From the NCBI GenBank assembly GCA_016211085.1, contig JACQSY010000116.1:1-45997 (forward strand): a DNA stretch of 45,997 bases. Reading direction: 5' to 3'. Under the pieces are notes generated by a model that saw nothing but the letters and a program-made list of their open reading frames with translations, was not told the DNA's origin and did no database searches. The position numbers and the translations under genes were made by a program. This DNA comes from Acidobacteriota bacterium. GTDB taxonomy: Bacteria > Acidobacteriota > UBA6911 > RPQK01 > JACQSY01. Below, piece by piece: positions 27,216-35,220 of this stretch; position 1 is the stretch's first letter; every line of letters starts with the position of its first letter.

Positions 27216-28864
27216 TCCAAGCCTCCCTCTCCATCCAGCGTGACCTCAGCGCCACCCGGATTCTTCTCACGAAAGGCTTTCCACCGCCTCACCGCGTAGT
27301 TCTTGTAATCACCTTTTTCGCCCAGCACAAAATCGCTGTCAACCGCCATTACTTCGGTATAGCGCAACGAATAATGCTTGAGACGAGTGGCAGCAAAAGT
27401 GTCTCCGGGCGCCACCTGTGCCAAGAAGGATTCGGAAAGCTCCCTGTCCCGCAAAAAAATGTTTTCACTCGCTGAGAGCCAGTAATCAAAGTCCATCTTA
27501 TCGATCTCATCCACCATCCTTTGATACACGGAAGAGAGCGCAAGCCCGGAGCGAGCGTTCACCCACCAGTGAAATGTTCGCTGGAGCTTTCGGATAAAAA
27601 GGTCTGTCTCAGTATCGAACTTGAGACAGGAGGCGCAGAAGTAATTCTCCATCGCCTGCATCTTTCTCCAATCAATCAGATTCGCCCGCCGGCAAATGTT
27701 GAAACTTTCAGTGCCCGGGAATGGGAAAAAGATGGCCCAGCGCATCCGGCCTGGGCGCAGGCGAGCTATCAAATCAATGGTCTCTTCCATCATAGAGCGG
27801 GTCTCATTAGGAAGGCCGAACATCAAGAACGCTGAGGTGTGAAGACCGTAGGCATGACAGAGTTCGAAAGCCTCAATTATTTCAGAGTTGCTCATCCGCC
27901 TCTCGAGGACCTTTTTCCGCAGCGTCTCACTGCCGCTTTCCACTCCGAACTTGACGATCATGCAGGGCGCTTCAGCGAGTGCATGGGCAATCTTCTCCGT
28001 GAAAGTTTGCACATGAGCATTGAGTACAAAAGGGATCTGAATATCGGCTTTTGTGTACGCCCTTGTGAATTCGCGGCAGTAATCCTCGTTCAAGGTGAAG
28101 AGATCATCGTCAAAGATGAAAGTTGTAATGGAAGGATGTCGCTCTATGAGTTGCTTGATTTCACCGAGAATGCGGTCGATCGAGTAATGGCGCAAATAGC
28201 TTTTTCTGGCAAACCCGCCTTCCTGCCGATAACGATCGGTGACTTCGTGATTGAAACAGTAAGTGCAGCGATAGGGGCAGCCCCGTGAAGTGAGAATACT
28301 TTGCCATCCATTCTTGCGGTGCAGCATCCAATCCACACCGAAAATCTCGTAATCCTTGGAAGGGAGATCATCCAGAGAGGGATAAGGCCCAAGAGGATTA
28401 TGCTGGTAGGTGCCGTCGGTCCGGCGGATGCAGAAATTGGGAACCTTCCAGTAGAAGGGATCGTTTCGCTCCAGGAGGTCTACTAGGTCGGGGAAGGCCA
28501 CGTCACACTCCCCGACCCCTATGAAATCCCAAAAGCGATCTGCCTTGACCTCTTCGGTGCACATCATGGTATGCACGCCGCCAATGATCAGAGGAAGATC
28601 CGGAAAAGCTTTCTTGATCTCTTGCCCCAGGAACAACGCATAGCGGTACTGCTGTGTCATGACGCTGAAAGCCACCAGATCGGCTCGCCATTGGCGTATC
28701 TGGTCGATAATTTGAGCAAGCTCCGGTACCGGCGAGATGGTCTCATTGAGGTTTAAAAGCGCGGTTTCATGACCGCGCGCCTTCAAGGCGCCAGAAAGGT
28801 CAGCGATACCATGATTAAACCCCTCTTCTGCGTTGAGATTAGGATAAATGAAAAAGACCCGCAT
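27146..28864 (-). CDS. B12-binding-domain radical SAM protein
   Basis: The 572-residue protein has an N-terminal cobalamin-binding-like Rossmann domain (residues 1-130, FIYPNLNAEEGFNHG start, IIGGVHTM and GVGECD). A radical SAM domain follows, with the cluster motif CPYRCTYC (Cys196, 200, 203), the acidic FIFDDDLFTLN stretch and VKFGVESGSE. A C-terminal region of about 180 residues has conserved aromatic residues. Class B enzymes of this layout methylate or rearrange unreactive carbons in lipids, hopanoids, antibiotics and cofactors. The substrate cannot be read from sequence. It overlaps waaA by up to 70 bases, so a role in lipid or LPS modification is a reasonable inference. The ATG at 28864 starts the usual MRVFFIYP sequence. 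Confidence 0.85.
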   Translation of the reverse strand: MRVFFIYPNLNAEEGFNHGIADLSGALKARGHETALLNLNETISPVPELAQIIDQIRQWRADLVAFSVMTQQYRYALFLGQEIKKAFPDLPLIIGGVHTMMCTEEVKADRFWDFIGVGECDVAFPDLVDLLERNDPFYWKVPNFCIRRTDGTYQHNPLGPYPSLDDLPSKDYEIFGVDWMLHRKNGWQSILTSRGCPYRCTYCFNHEVTDRYRQEGGFARKSYLRHYSIDRILGEIKQLIERHPSITTFIFDDDLFTLNEDYCREFTRAYTKADIQIPFVLNAHVQTFTEKIAHALAEAPCMIVKFGVESGSETLRKKVLERRMSNSEIIEAFELCHAYGLHTSAFLMFGLPNETRSMMEETIDLIARLRPGRMRWAIFFPFPGTESFNICRRANLIDWRKMQAMENYFCASCLKFDTETDLFIRKLQRTFHWWVNARSGLALSSVYQRMVDEIDKMDFDYWLSASENIFLRDRELSESFLAQVAPGDTFAATRLKHYSLRYTEVMAVDSDFVLGEKGDYKNYAVRRWKAFREKNPGGAEVTLDGEGGLEWRSIPGYSKIPNGDGKLHHESS

Positions 28865-29113
28865 GAGTCACGTGCTTGTAAGAGCATAGCCGGTGAAGTC
28901 GGAATTTCCAATAAGTTCGGACCTCAGAGAGCTTTCTACCTCGAGGAATCGGCGTTATTCTGTTGAAATTGTTTGAAGCCTTCTCAGCACCCCAGTTCAT
29001 AAATGCAGTAACGTTTGCGGGTGGGGCTTACGAGGTCAGGTCAAGGAGAGAGGAGGCGATGTCGTGTACATCGGCGGCAACGAGCAAAGAAACAAGAGGT
29101 AGGAGTGTTTCGG
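28865..29113. promoter_or_regulatory. Divergent intergenic region with a possible leader peptide
   Basis: This stretch separates the minus-strand radical SAM gene from waaF. It must hold promoters for both directions, but no clear -35/-10 pair is seen. Its last third contains a 26-codon reading frame (29059-29139) that begins 2 bases after a strong GGAGG and ends 26 bases inside waaF. Confidence 0.4.
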
Positions 29114-29139
29114 ATGAGGATCTTGGTACGCGTGCCTAA
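29059..29139 (+). CDS. Possible 26-residue leader peptide overlapping the waaF start
   Basis: An ATG preceded by GAGAGAGGAGGCG (AGGAGG at 29051-29056) opens 26 codons rich in Ser, Thr, Arg and Gly, ending TAA at 29137-29139, after the waaF ATG at 29114. Its ribosome-binding site is stronger than that of waaF. It could couple or attenuate waaF translation, or be chance. The spacing of only 2 bases between GGAGG and ATG argues against efficient use. Confidence 0.2.
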   Translation: MSCTSAATSKETRGRSVSDEDLGTRA

Positions 29140-30289
29140 TTGGATAGGCGATGCGGCGCTTTCGGTCGCAGCCCTGCGCGAGTTAAGGCGTCTCGGTCCA
29201 AACGATCACCTGTGTTTGCTTTGTCGCTCGTGGGTGGCAGGGATGTTCGAGGATCTTGGAGTGGCCGACGAGATTTTGACGATTCCGGACGCCTATTTCG
29301 TGCCTCGTGGGAAACCACGCTTAAAGCTCTCCGCCCTCAAGAAGCTGGCAGATGATTTGCACGAGGGAGGTTTTCAAAGAGCGATCTTGTTTCAAAATGC
29401 GTTTGAAGCGGCCTTGTTGGCACGGGCCGCAGCCATTCCCGAGCGAATAGGATACGCTCGAGATGCCCGGGGGTGGCTTTTGACGGTGCGTGCCAGGCGG
29501 AAAACCAAACGCGCCAGCGGACTGCGCTCGCTGGTAATGCGGAGTGCCACGCGCCTTGGCATTGAAAACAGCATTGCACCATATTGGAAATCGGCTGGGC
29601 TTCGTTACCACGAGGTCTACGACTATTTGGATCTTTTGTATCAGGCAGGGATTTCGCCTGTGAACTATCTCGCAGAGCCCGGCTACGCGCCCAACCTGCA
29701 ACTGCATGTTGGAGACGCAGCACGAAAGCGAGCCGAGGAATATCTCAGGGCCGTGGGGGTCGGCGCCGGGTACCCTCTGGTGTTGATCAATCCGGGTGCC
29801 GCATATGGAGCCGCCAAGCACTGGTTCGCTGAGAGGTTTGCTGAAGTTGCCGATCGTCTGGCTGAGGACAGGAAAGCCACCATTCTGGTCTTTGGTTGGG
29901 ATGACAGTTTGGAAACCGCCGGGAGAGTCACCTCATTCATGCGCCGGCGTGGCATCGTTTTGTCGGGTCCCGCGGACCTGGCACGCACTATGGGTTTGAT
30001 TGCTTCCTGCCATCTGTTGATTACCAGCGACTCCGGCCCCGCCCATCTGGCGGCTGGATTGGGGGCCCCTGCCGTCGTGCTGTTTGGTTCAACGGATTGC
30101 CGAACCACTGCTCCATGGAGTGGCCGGGCCGTCAATATCCAGGAACGCGTTGAATGCAGTCCGTGCCACTTGAGGAACTGCCCGCTCGACATGCGATGCT
30201 GGTCACTGATCTCTGTTGAACGAGTGTTCCGGGAGGCGGTCGCTCTGCTGGACAAGACTTCGCACGGCCCATTCGGAACAGGCACCTGA
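29114..30289 (+). CDS. waaF: ADP-heptose:LPS heptosyltransferase II
   Basis: WaaF adds the second heptose of the inner core, using ADP-L-glycero-D-manno-heptose. The 391-residue GT9 protein starts MRILVRVPNWIGDAALSVAALRELRR and shows LINPGAAYGAAKHW, TSDSGPAHLAAGLGAPAVVLFGSTD and the Cys-rich ECSPCHLRNCPLDMRCW region typical of WaaF. The ATG at 29114 has AGGAG 8 bases upstream. The reading frame stays open for 33 codons further up without family similarity. It opens a long plus-strand LPS-core operon. Confidence 0.92.
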   Translation: MRILVRVPNWIGDAALSVAALRELRRLGPNDHLCLLCRSWVAGMFEDLGVADEILTIPDAYFVPRGKPRLKLSALKKLADDLHEGGFQRAILFQNAFEAALLARAAAIPERIGYARDARGWLLTVRARRKTKRASGLRSLVMRSATRLGIENSIAPYWKSAGLRYHEVYDYLDLLYQAGISPVNYLAEPGYAPNLQLHVGDAARKRAEEYLRAVGVGAGYPLVLINPGAAYGAAKHWFAERFAEVADRLAEDRKATILVFGWDDSLETAGRVTSFMRRRGIVLSGPADLARTMGLIASCHLLITSDSGPAHLAAGLGAPAVVLFGSTDCRTTAPWSGRAVNIQERVECSPCHLRNCPLDMRCWSLISVERVFREAVALLDKTSHGPFGTGT

Positions 30290-30365
30290 TTGCGCAAACT
30301 GCTTCACGCTTAACACCTCCTATGGGTCTGCGAAATTCGGTGCCTGTGGATGAAATTACACTAAG

Positions 30366-31496
30366 ATGAAGCTCTCAGTGCGCGGAGAAAGTTATCGCGT
30401 TTTTCATATCGATACGGAAAACACCTGGCGCGGTGGCGAGAAACAGGTGGAACTCTTGATTCGCGGGCTTCGAAAGAAGGGGGTCGAGTGCCACCTGGCT
30501 GCTGCTCCTGGCGGACCTTTGCTGAAAAAAATGTACGACTGGGTTCCAGTCCTGCCGCTTCGGATGAACAATGATCTGGATTTTGTGGCGGTGGCCCGCG
30601 CGGCCCTCTACTGTCGTGATTGGCGGATCCGACTGATTGACGCACACACCACTCGGGGCCATGCCCTGGGCTTCTGGCTGAAACTCCTTTTCCCAGAGAC
30701 TCTGCTGGTGGTCCACCGCCGGGTTGATTTTCCTCCACCTTCTCACTGGGGCAACCGAGTGCTTTACCTCTCCAGGCGGGTGGACCAATTTGTAGCGATT
30801 TCAAATCACGTGGCTGCCATACTGGAGAAATTCGGAGTCGGGGAATCTCGGATAGCAGTTATCCACAGCGCTGTTGACCCCAGTCCCTTTCAATTTGTGG
30901 ATCGATCCGAGGCTCGTGCCTCTCTGCTACGGCGGCTTTCTGTTTCCTCGGAGGTCCCCCTCATCGGAACCGCTGCACATCTAGCTCCTCACAAAGATCA
31001 CGCAACTTTATTCAAGGCGCTAGCCATTTTGAAAAAGGAATCGGTGGCGTTTCACTGTGTGATTGCTGGAGAAGGGCGACTGAGGCGAAAACTGGAACGG
31101 ATGGCGAATGATCTGGAAATCGCTCGACAATTAACGTTTTTGGGTTTTCACGAGGATATGCCGGCCTTCATGAGGGCTCTTGACGTTTTTACTTTGAGCT
31201 CCCGTACCGAAGGGCTCGGGACCGCGGTGCTGGAGGCAGTCCATGCCGGAGCGTGTGTGGTTGCCACCGGGGCCGGGGGTATTCCCGAGATGGTTACCGA
31301 CGGGCACAGTAGTTTGTTGTGCGAGCCTGGTAATTTTCAAGTGCTGGCGCAAAACCTGAAGCGCGCGCTGGAAAATTGCGAATTGCGCGAACGGATAGCG
31401 GCTAACGCCCGTTGCGGTCTGCAGGCACGATTTTTACCTGAAATAATGGTTTCCAAGACGCTTTCGCTGTATGAGAATTTGCTGGAGAGGTCGTGA
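30366..31496 (+). CDS. GT4-family glycosyltransferase
   Basis: The 376-residue protein has two Rossmann domains (GT-B fold): an N-terminal acceptor domain starting FHIDTENTWRGGEKQVELL, and a C-terminal donor domain with IGTAAHLAPHKDHATLF, VIAGEGRLRRKLE, LGFHEDMPAFMRALDVFTLSSRTEGLGTAVLEA and GGIPEMV. The E-x7-E motif of retaining GT4 enzymes is present (EGLGTAVLE). It is cytoplasmic or membrane-peripheral and probably adds a core sugar. Donor and linkage cannot be assigned. The next gene starts in a GTGA overlap with its stop. Confidence 0.9.
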   Translation: MKLSVRGESYRVFHIDTENTWRGGEKQVELLIRGLRKKGVECHLAAAPGGPLLKKMYDWVPVLPLRMNNDLDFVAVARAALYCRDWRIRLIDAHTTRGHALGFWLKLLFPETLLVVHRRVDFPPPSHWGNRVLYLSRRVDQFVAISNHVAAILEKFGVGESRIAVIHSAVDPSPFQFVDRSEARASLLRRLSVSSEVPLIGTAAHLAPHKDHATLFKALAILKKESVAFHCVIAGEGRLRRKLERMANDLEIARQLTFLGFHEDMPAFMRALDVFTLSSRTEGLGTAVLEAVHAGACVVATGAGGIPEMVTDGHSSLLCEPGNFQVLAQNLKRALENCELRERIAANARCGLQARFLPEIMVSKTLSLYENLLERS

Positions 31497-32320
31497 AGGC
31501 ACCTATACATCGGGAAATGGCTGTCTCAGGCGCGGCTCCTCTGTCGGTCTGTGTGATCACGCACAACGAGGAGGAAAACCTGCCCCGTTGTCTGGAATCA
31601 GTTCGCGAGCTGGCCTCACAAATCGTGGTGGTGGATTCCGGGAGTTCGGACCGCACGGTCCAAATAGCTCGTGAGGCGGGAGCGGAAGTCTATGAACAAC
31701 CGTTTATGGGTTACGTCTTACAGAAGGAGATCGCTCTCCGCAAGGCCACGGCAAAATGGATCCTGTGCGTGGACGCCGACGAATGGATCGACCATGAGCT
31801 GAGATCGGCCATACGCCGGGTGCTCGCGAACGGAGCTTCTGGAGACATTTGCGGCTATTGGGTCAATCGGCGAACGTTTTATCAGGGGCGCTGGATTGAT
31901 TCGAGCGGCTGGTCTGCTGAATGGAAAATTCGCATGGTTAGAAAGGGAAAGGGACGTTGGACCGGCATTGATCCTCACGACCGGCTCGAAGTGGCCGGAG
32001 AAACTGCGCGATTTTCTGGACGGCTCTGCCACTTCCCTTACAAGAATTTTGCCGCCCATCTCAACAAGATCGACCGGTATACAGCCATCAGCGCAGGGAT
32101 CCATGTGGCCAATGGAGGGGGCCCTTCTTTACTGCGAATGTATGCTGAACCTGTTTTGAAGTTTTTCAGGATGTATGTTGCCGGTCTTGGAGTCCGTGAA
32201 GGCTTTCAGGGCGCAGCTTTGGCGGGAATGGGGGCCTTTTACGTGTTTTTAAAGCAGCTCAGGGTTTGGGAAGCCCGCCACACCCGCGGATCCATAAACA
32301 ATCCCCACCAAGAGCCATGA
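31493..32320 (+). CDS. GT2-family glycosyltransferase, LPS core beta-glucosyltransferase-like
   Basis: The 275-residue GT-A protein begins with LSVCVITHNEEENLPRCLESV, followed by VVVDSGSSDRTVQIA and the metal-binding CVDADEW. The C-terminal region (HDRLEVAGETARFSGRLCHFPYKNFAAHLNKIDRYTA) is typical of the WaaE/KdtX group that adds glucose to heptose I of the core. The GTG at 31493 overlaps the preceding stop, with GGAGAGG upstream; an ATG at 31517 is an alternative. It ends in an ATGA overlap with the double kinase. Confidence 0.88.
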   Translation: MKAPIHREMAVSGAAPLSVCVITHNEEENLPRCLESVRELASQIVVVDSGSSDRTVQIAREAGAEVYEQPFMGYVLQKEIALRKATAKWILCVDADEWIDHELRSAIRRVLANGASGDICGYWVNRRTFYQGRWIDSSGWSAEWKIRMVRKGKGRWTGIDPHDRLEVAGETARFSGRLCHFPYKNFAAHLNKIDRYTAISAGIHVANGGGPSLLRMYAEPVLKFFRMYVAGLGVREGFQGAALAGMGAFYVFLKQLRVWEARHTRGSINNPHQEP

Positions 32321-33753
32321 TCCGTCGATTCTATGATGGTGTTTACTGGGAAATGCTGCCCGCTGTTGAGGCGCTGCTGCCCGAGATCCTGAAGGGAGGT
32401 CCGGAGAGCTGTCATCGAACCCCCCGCAAGCTGGTAAGCAGCCACCGTCTGGAACGGCGTCTTTTTTTTGTAAAACGATATTTACATGGTACGTCACTAT
32501 GGCGCCCTGCCAAATTCTTTTTCAAGCCGCCGCGAAGCCGTATGGAATGGAGACGTGCACCGGAACTCATCCAACTGGGCGTACCGGTGGTAGAGCATGT
32601 GGCACACGGAGAGCAGTGGAGCCTGCGCGGGCTTCTCCAATCGATTCTGGTTACCGAGGCGCCGGCGGGCTACCTGCCGGTTTCCGCACAGCCCGATCGT
32701 GAACACCCTGCGCTTCAAGCTGCCGTCGGCCGCCTGCTTTCTGTGATGCATCGCTGTGGCCTGCGCCATGGAGATCTGCATCCAGATAACTTACTTTTTT
32801 CAGTCGAAAAAGCCCACTGCTGTCTGGTGGACCTGGATCGCATCGAGCCAGGCGCCAATCTCGGCACCGAGGAAAGATTAAGAGCGATCGCCTCGATCGC
32901 AAGTTTTATTCCACTGGGACCTGAATTCTATAGATCGTATGGGGAACCCTCGCTGCAGGATAGCCGGCAACTGGCGCAGTTAGTGCATCACAGGCGTAGG
33001 CTGATTGCCATCGAAGAAGTCAAACGTCGGGTCCCGCCGCGCCACCACAGCAATTTTCACCATGTCGAGCTGGGAGGACTGCGGTGGTGGGTGAGAGATG
33101 AGATGTTGACGGATTCGTTGAAAGAGGTGTTACAGGACGCGGATGAAATTCTGCAGGTTCATTCAGTGAAAACAACGCGGAGTGTGACCGTTGCCATGGC
33201 CGGTGAGTTCGTCCTCAAACAATACAAAGCGGGGATGGTGCTCAAGAGGATTCGCCGCAGTCTGAAATCTTCACGGGCGCGGTCTTCGTTTAGAAAGGAG
33301 TGTCATTTGGAAATCCTCGGCATCAAGACTGCTGCTGCGGCCGCCTTCGCAGATGTCAGACGTGCAGGAGTGCTGCAGCACAGCTGTCTGGTAACTTGCC
33401 GCATTCCGGAGGCTGCAGAACTTTCGTTGTGGAACGGAAAGCGAAGGGGCGCCATAAATTCATTGGCACGTTTGCTGGCGCGAGTGCACGACGAGGGCTT
33501 TAGCCATCGTGACCTGAAGGAGCAAAACATAATGTTGGATGCCAAGGGGGAGGCGTATTTAATTGACCTCGATGGACTTTCTTTCAAAGGAGAGGTGACC
33601 AGGCGCCGCGCCGTCGCAGACCTTCGTCGTTTGAGCCTCAGTGCCGTCCGCCTCCCCTTCAGAGTTTCCTTTACGGACCGGCTGCGGTTTCTTTTTATTT
33701 ACTGTAAAGCGCGCGGTTTTTTAGATTGGCGCCGTTGGGTTAACTATTTTTGA
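32317..33753 (+). CDS. Tandem two-domain LPS-type kinase (two KdkA/WaaP-like kinase folds in one chain)
   Basis: The 478-residue protein holds two complete small kinase domains. Domain 1 (about residues 40-220) has an ATP-site Lys in RRLFFVKRY (near 53), the catalytic loop HGDLHPDN (151-158) and the metal-binding DLD (172-174). Domain 2 (about residues 285-470) has VLKQY (near 301), HRDLKEQN (397-404) and DLD (417-419). Both sets of catalytic residues are intact. Single-domain relatives phosphorylate Kdo or core heptose at the inner membrane. Two active sites could phosphorylate two positions of one core, which is inference. The ATG at 32317 overlaps the stop of the GT2 gene. The next gene starts within a few bases of its stop. 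Confidence 0.85.
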   Translation: MIRRFYDGVYWEMLPAVEALLPEILKGGPESCHRTPRKLVSSHRLERRLFFVKRYLHGTSLWRPAKFFFKPPRSRMEWRRAPELIQLGVPVVEHVAHGEQWSLRGLLQSILVTEAPAGYLPVSAQPDREHPALQAAVGRLLSVMHRCGLRHGDLHPDNLLFSVEKAHCCLVDLDRIEPGANLGTEERLRAIASIASFIPLGPEFYRSYGEPSLQDSRQLAQLVHHRRRLIAIEEVKRRVPPRHHSNFHHVELGGLRWWVRDEMLTDSLKEVLQDADEILQVHSVKTTRSVTVAMAGEFVLKQYKAGMVLKRIRRSLKSSRARSSFRKECHLEILGIKTAAAAAFADVRRAGVLQHSCLVTCRIPEAAELSLWNGKRRGAINSLARLLARVHDEGFSHRDLKEQNIMLDAKGEAYLIDLDGLSFKGEVTRRRAVADLRRLSLSAVRLPFRVSFTDRLRFLFIYCKARGFLDWRRWVNYF

Positions 33754-33758
33754 CGATT

Positions 33759-34520
33759 ATGGCAGGCTCCCCGTCGACCCGATCGGAAATCATTCAGGTT
33801 GAGCGATACGGCTATTCTTACATCACCTTTCTCAAAGGAAGCTTTTTCTCGGAAAACCATCTTCTGGCCCGCGGGAAGGAGCGCCTTGTGTTGAAGATTT
33901 CCAGAGTCTGGCTGAACCATGGAGGACTGTTTCGGCGGCTCGAAGAATTCCTTTGCACGCATGAAGTTAAGAACTACCAACTTCTGGAAGGGATTCCAGG
34001 GGTTCCCAGGATGGTAGGACAGATCAGCGCGAGCGCCTTCTTGCATGAGTATATTGAGGGAAGCACGTTAAAGAAGTTGAAGCGAGAGCGTACGAAAAAC
34101 AAGCCGCAAGGCTTCGATTTACCTCCCGATTATTTCAATCAGCTGGAGCGACTGCTCACTCAGCTCCATGCTCGCGGTCTGATTTACGCCGACCTCGCAA
34201 AGCTGGATAACATCCTGGTGACGCCCGCCGGTCGACCTGGACTTATCGATTTTCAAATATCTGTGCGTATACCCACCAGGTTGACTGGAGCCGTGATCAG
34301 ACCGCTGCTCAGGATTCTCTTACGCTCTGACCTGAATCATCTTCTGAAACACAAACGAAAGCTTCAGCCTCTTTTGCTGACGCTGAGTGAACAGGAACGC
34401 TTGAGACGGCCGGGTTGTCTGCTCATTTTTTTTAAGCATTTTTTGCAAAGACCTTTTCGTTTTTTGAAGCGTACGATTTATCCAAAAGGAAGCAGCCGCC
34501 GCTGCAGTTCGCCTGGTTAG
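33759..34520 (+). CDS. Small RIO/LPS-type kinase
   Basis: The 253-residue protein has an ATP-binding region with RLVLKISRVW, a hinge-like LHEYIEGSTLKKL, the catalytic loop YADLAKLDNILV (Asp145, Asn151) and metal-binding LIDFQIS (Asp164). The catalytic His-Arg-Asp is replaced by Tyr-Ala-Asp, as in several small-molecule kinases of the RIO/Bud32/KdkA type, so activity is likely kept. A C-terminal basic tail with aromatic residues may bind the membrane. The start is uncertain: a TTG at 33750 overlaps the previous stop and an ATG lies at 33759; neither has a clear ribosome-binding site. The product probably phosphorylates a core sugar, but this is from context. Confidence 0.8.
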   Translation: MAGSPSTRSEIIQVERYGYSYITFLKGSFFSENHLLARGKERLVLKISRVWLNHGGLFRRLEEFLCTHEVKNYQLLEGIPGVPRMVGQISASAFLHEYIEGSTLKKLKRERTKNKPQGFDLPPDYFNQLERLLTQLHARGLIYADLAKLDNILVTPAGRPGLIDFQISVRIPTRLTGAVIRPLLRILLRSDLNHLLKHKRKLQPLLLTLSEQERLRRPGCLLIFFKHFLQRPFRFLKRTIYPKGSSRRCSSPG

Positions 34521-34524
34521 ATTC

Positions 34525-35220
34525 ATGGAAGATCATCATCCTGTTCCTATATTCTTGTACCATCGCATAACTTCCGGCTGGCGGGCCGCCCGGCCGGGCG
34601 ACACCCTTAGAGATTTCAGGCATCAGTTGGACCTTTTGGACCAATGGGGCTGGTCCAGCATGTCGTTGACGGAACTGGTGGAGTGCACGAGGTGCGGAAA
34701 GACAATCAACACGAGCGTCTATACACTCACCTTCGATGACGGTTATCGTGATTTGTTGGATCATGCGGTTCCGGAATTGGAAAAACGAAAGCTGAAAGCA
34801 CTCTTTTTTGTGTCGTCCGGGTTATCAAACGCCTGCTGGTTGCGGCAGCGAGACCCCATGCCCGAGCTGTTCCGCCCCGATGAACTCCGCGACCTGATCC
34901 GCCGCGGTTTTGAAGTCGGCTGCCACGGCGCAACCCATATTCGCCTGAACGGATTAAGTAGAAGGCAGCTGGTTCAGGAGATTATTGATGCCGGAGAAAT
35001 GTTGGCAAGTGCTTGCAATGGAAAGATCGAACATTTTAGTTACCCCTACGGCGCACACGATGATGCCGTGCGCTCTGCTGTTCGAGAAGCAGGTTATCTC
35101 AGCGCCTGTACGGCCCGGAAGGGATGGGTCGCGGCCGATTCAGATGTTTATCAACTACCAAGATTGAGTCTGGCTAGAGCATTGCGGTGTGGGTTTCCAC
35201 CCTTCCCAAGATCGAGATGA
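34525..35220 (+). CDS. Polysaccharide deacetylase (NodB domain)
   Basis: The 231-residue protein is a carbohydrate esterase family 4-type deacetylase. It has TLTFDDGYRDL (catalytic and metal-binding Asp71-Asp72), metal-binding His134 and His138 in GCHGATHIRL, and FSYPYGAHDDAV. There is no signal peptide, so it acts in the cytoplasm on a lipid-linked or nucleotide-linked sugar, probably removing an N-acetyl group from a core hexosamine. Such deacetylases make core amino sugars in other LPS clusters. It starts 4 bases after the kinase and overlaps the next gene by ATGA. Confidence 0.88.
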   Translation: MEDHHPVPIFLYHRITSGWRAARPGDTLRDFRHQLDLLDQWGWSSMSLTELVECTRCGKTINTSVYTLTFDDGYRDLLDHAVPELEKRKLKALFFVSSGLSNACWLRQRDPMPELFRPDELRDLIRRGFEVGCHGATHIRLNGLSRRQLVQEIIDAGEMLASACNGKIEHFSYPYGAHDDAVRSAVREAGYLSACTARKGWVAADSDVYQLPRLSLARALRCGFPPFPRSR

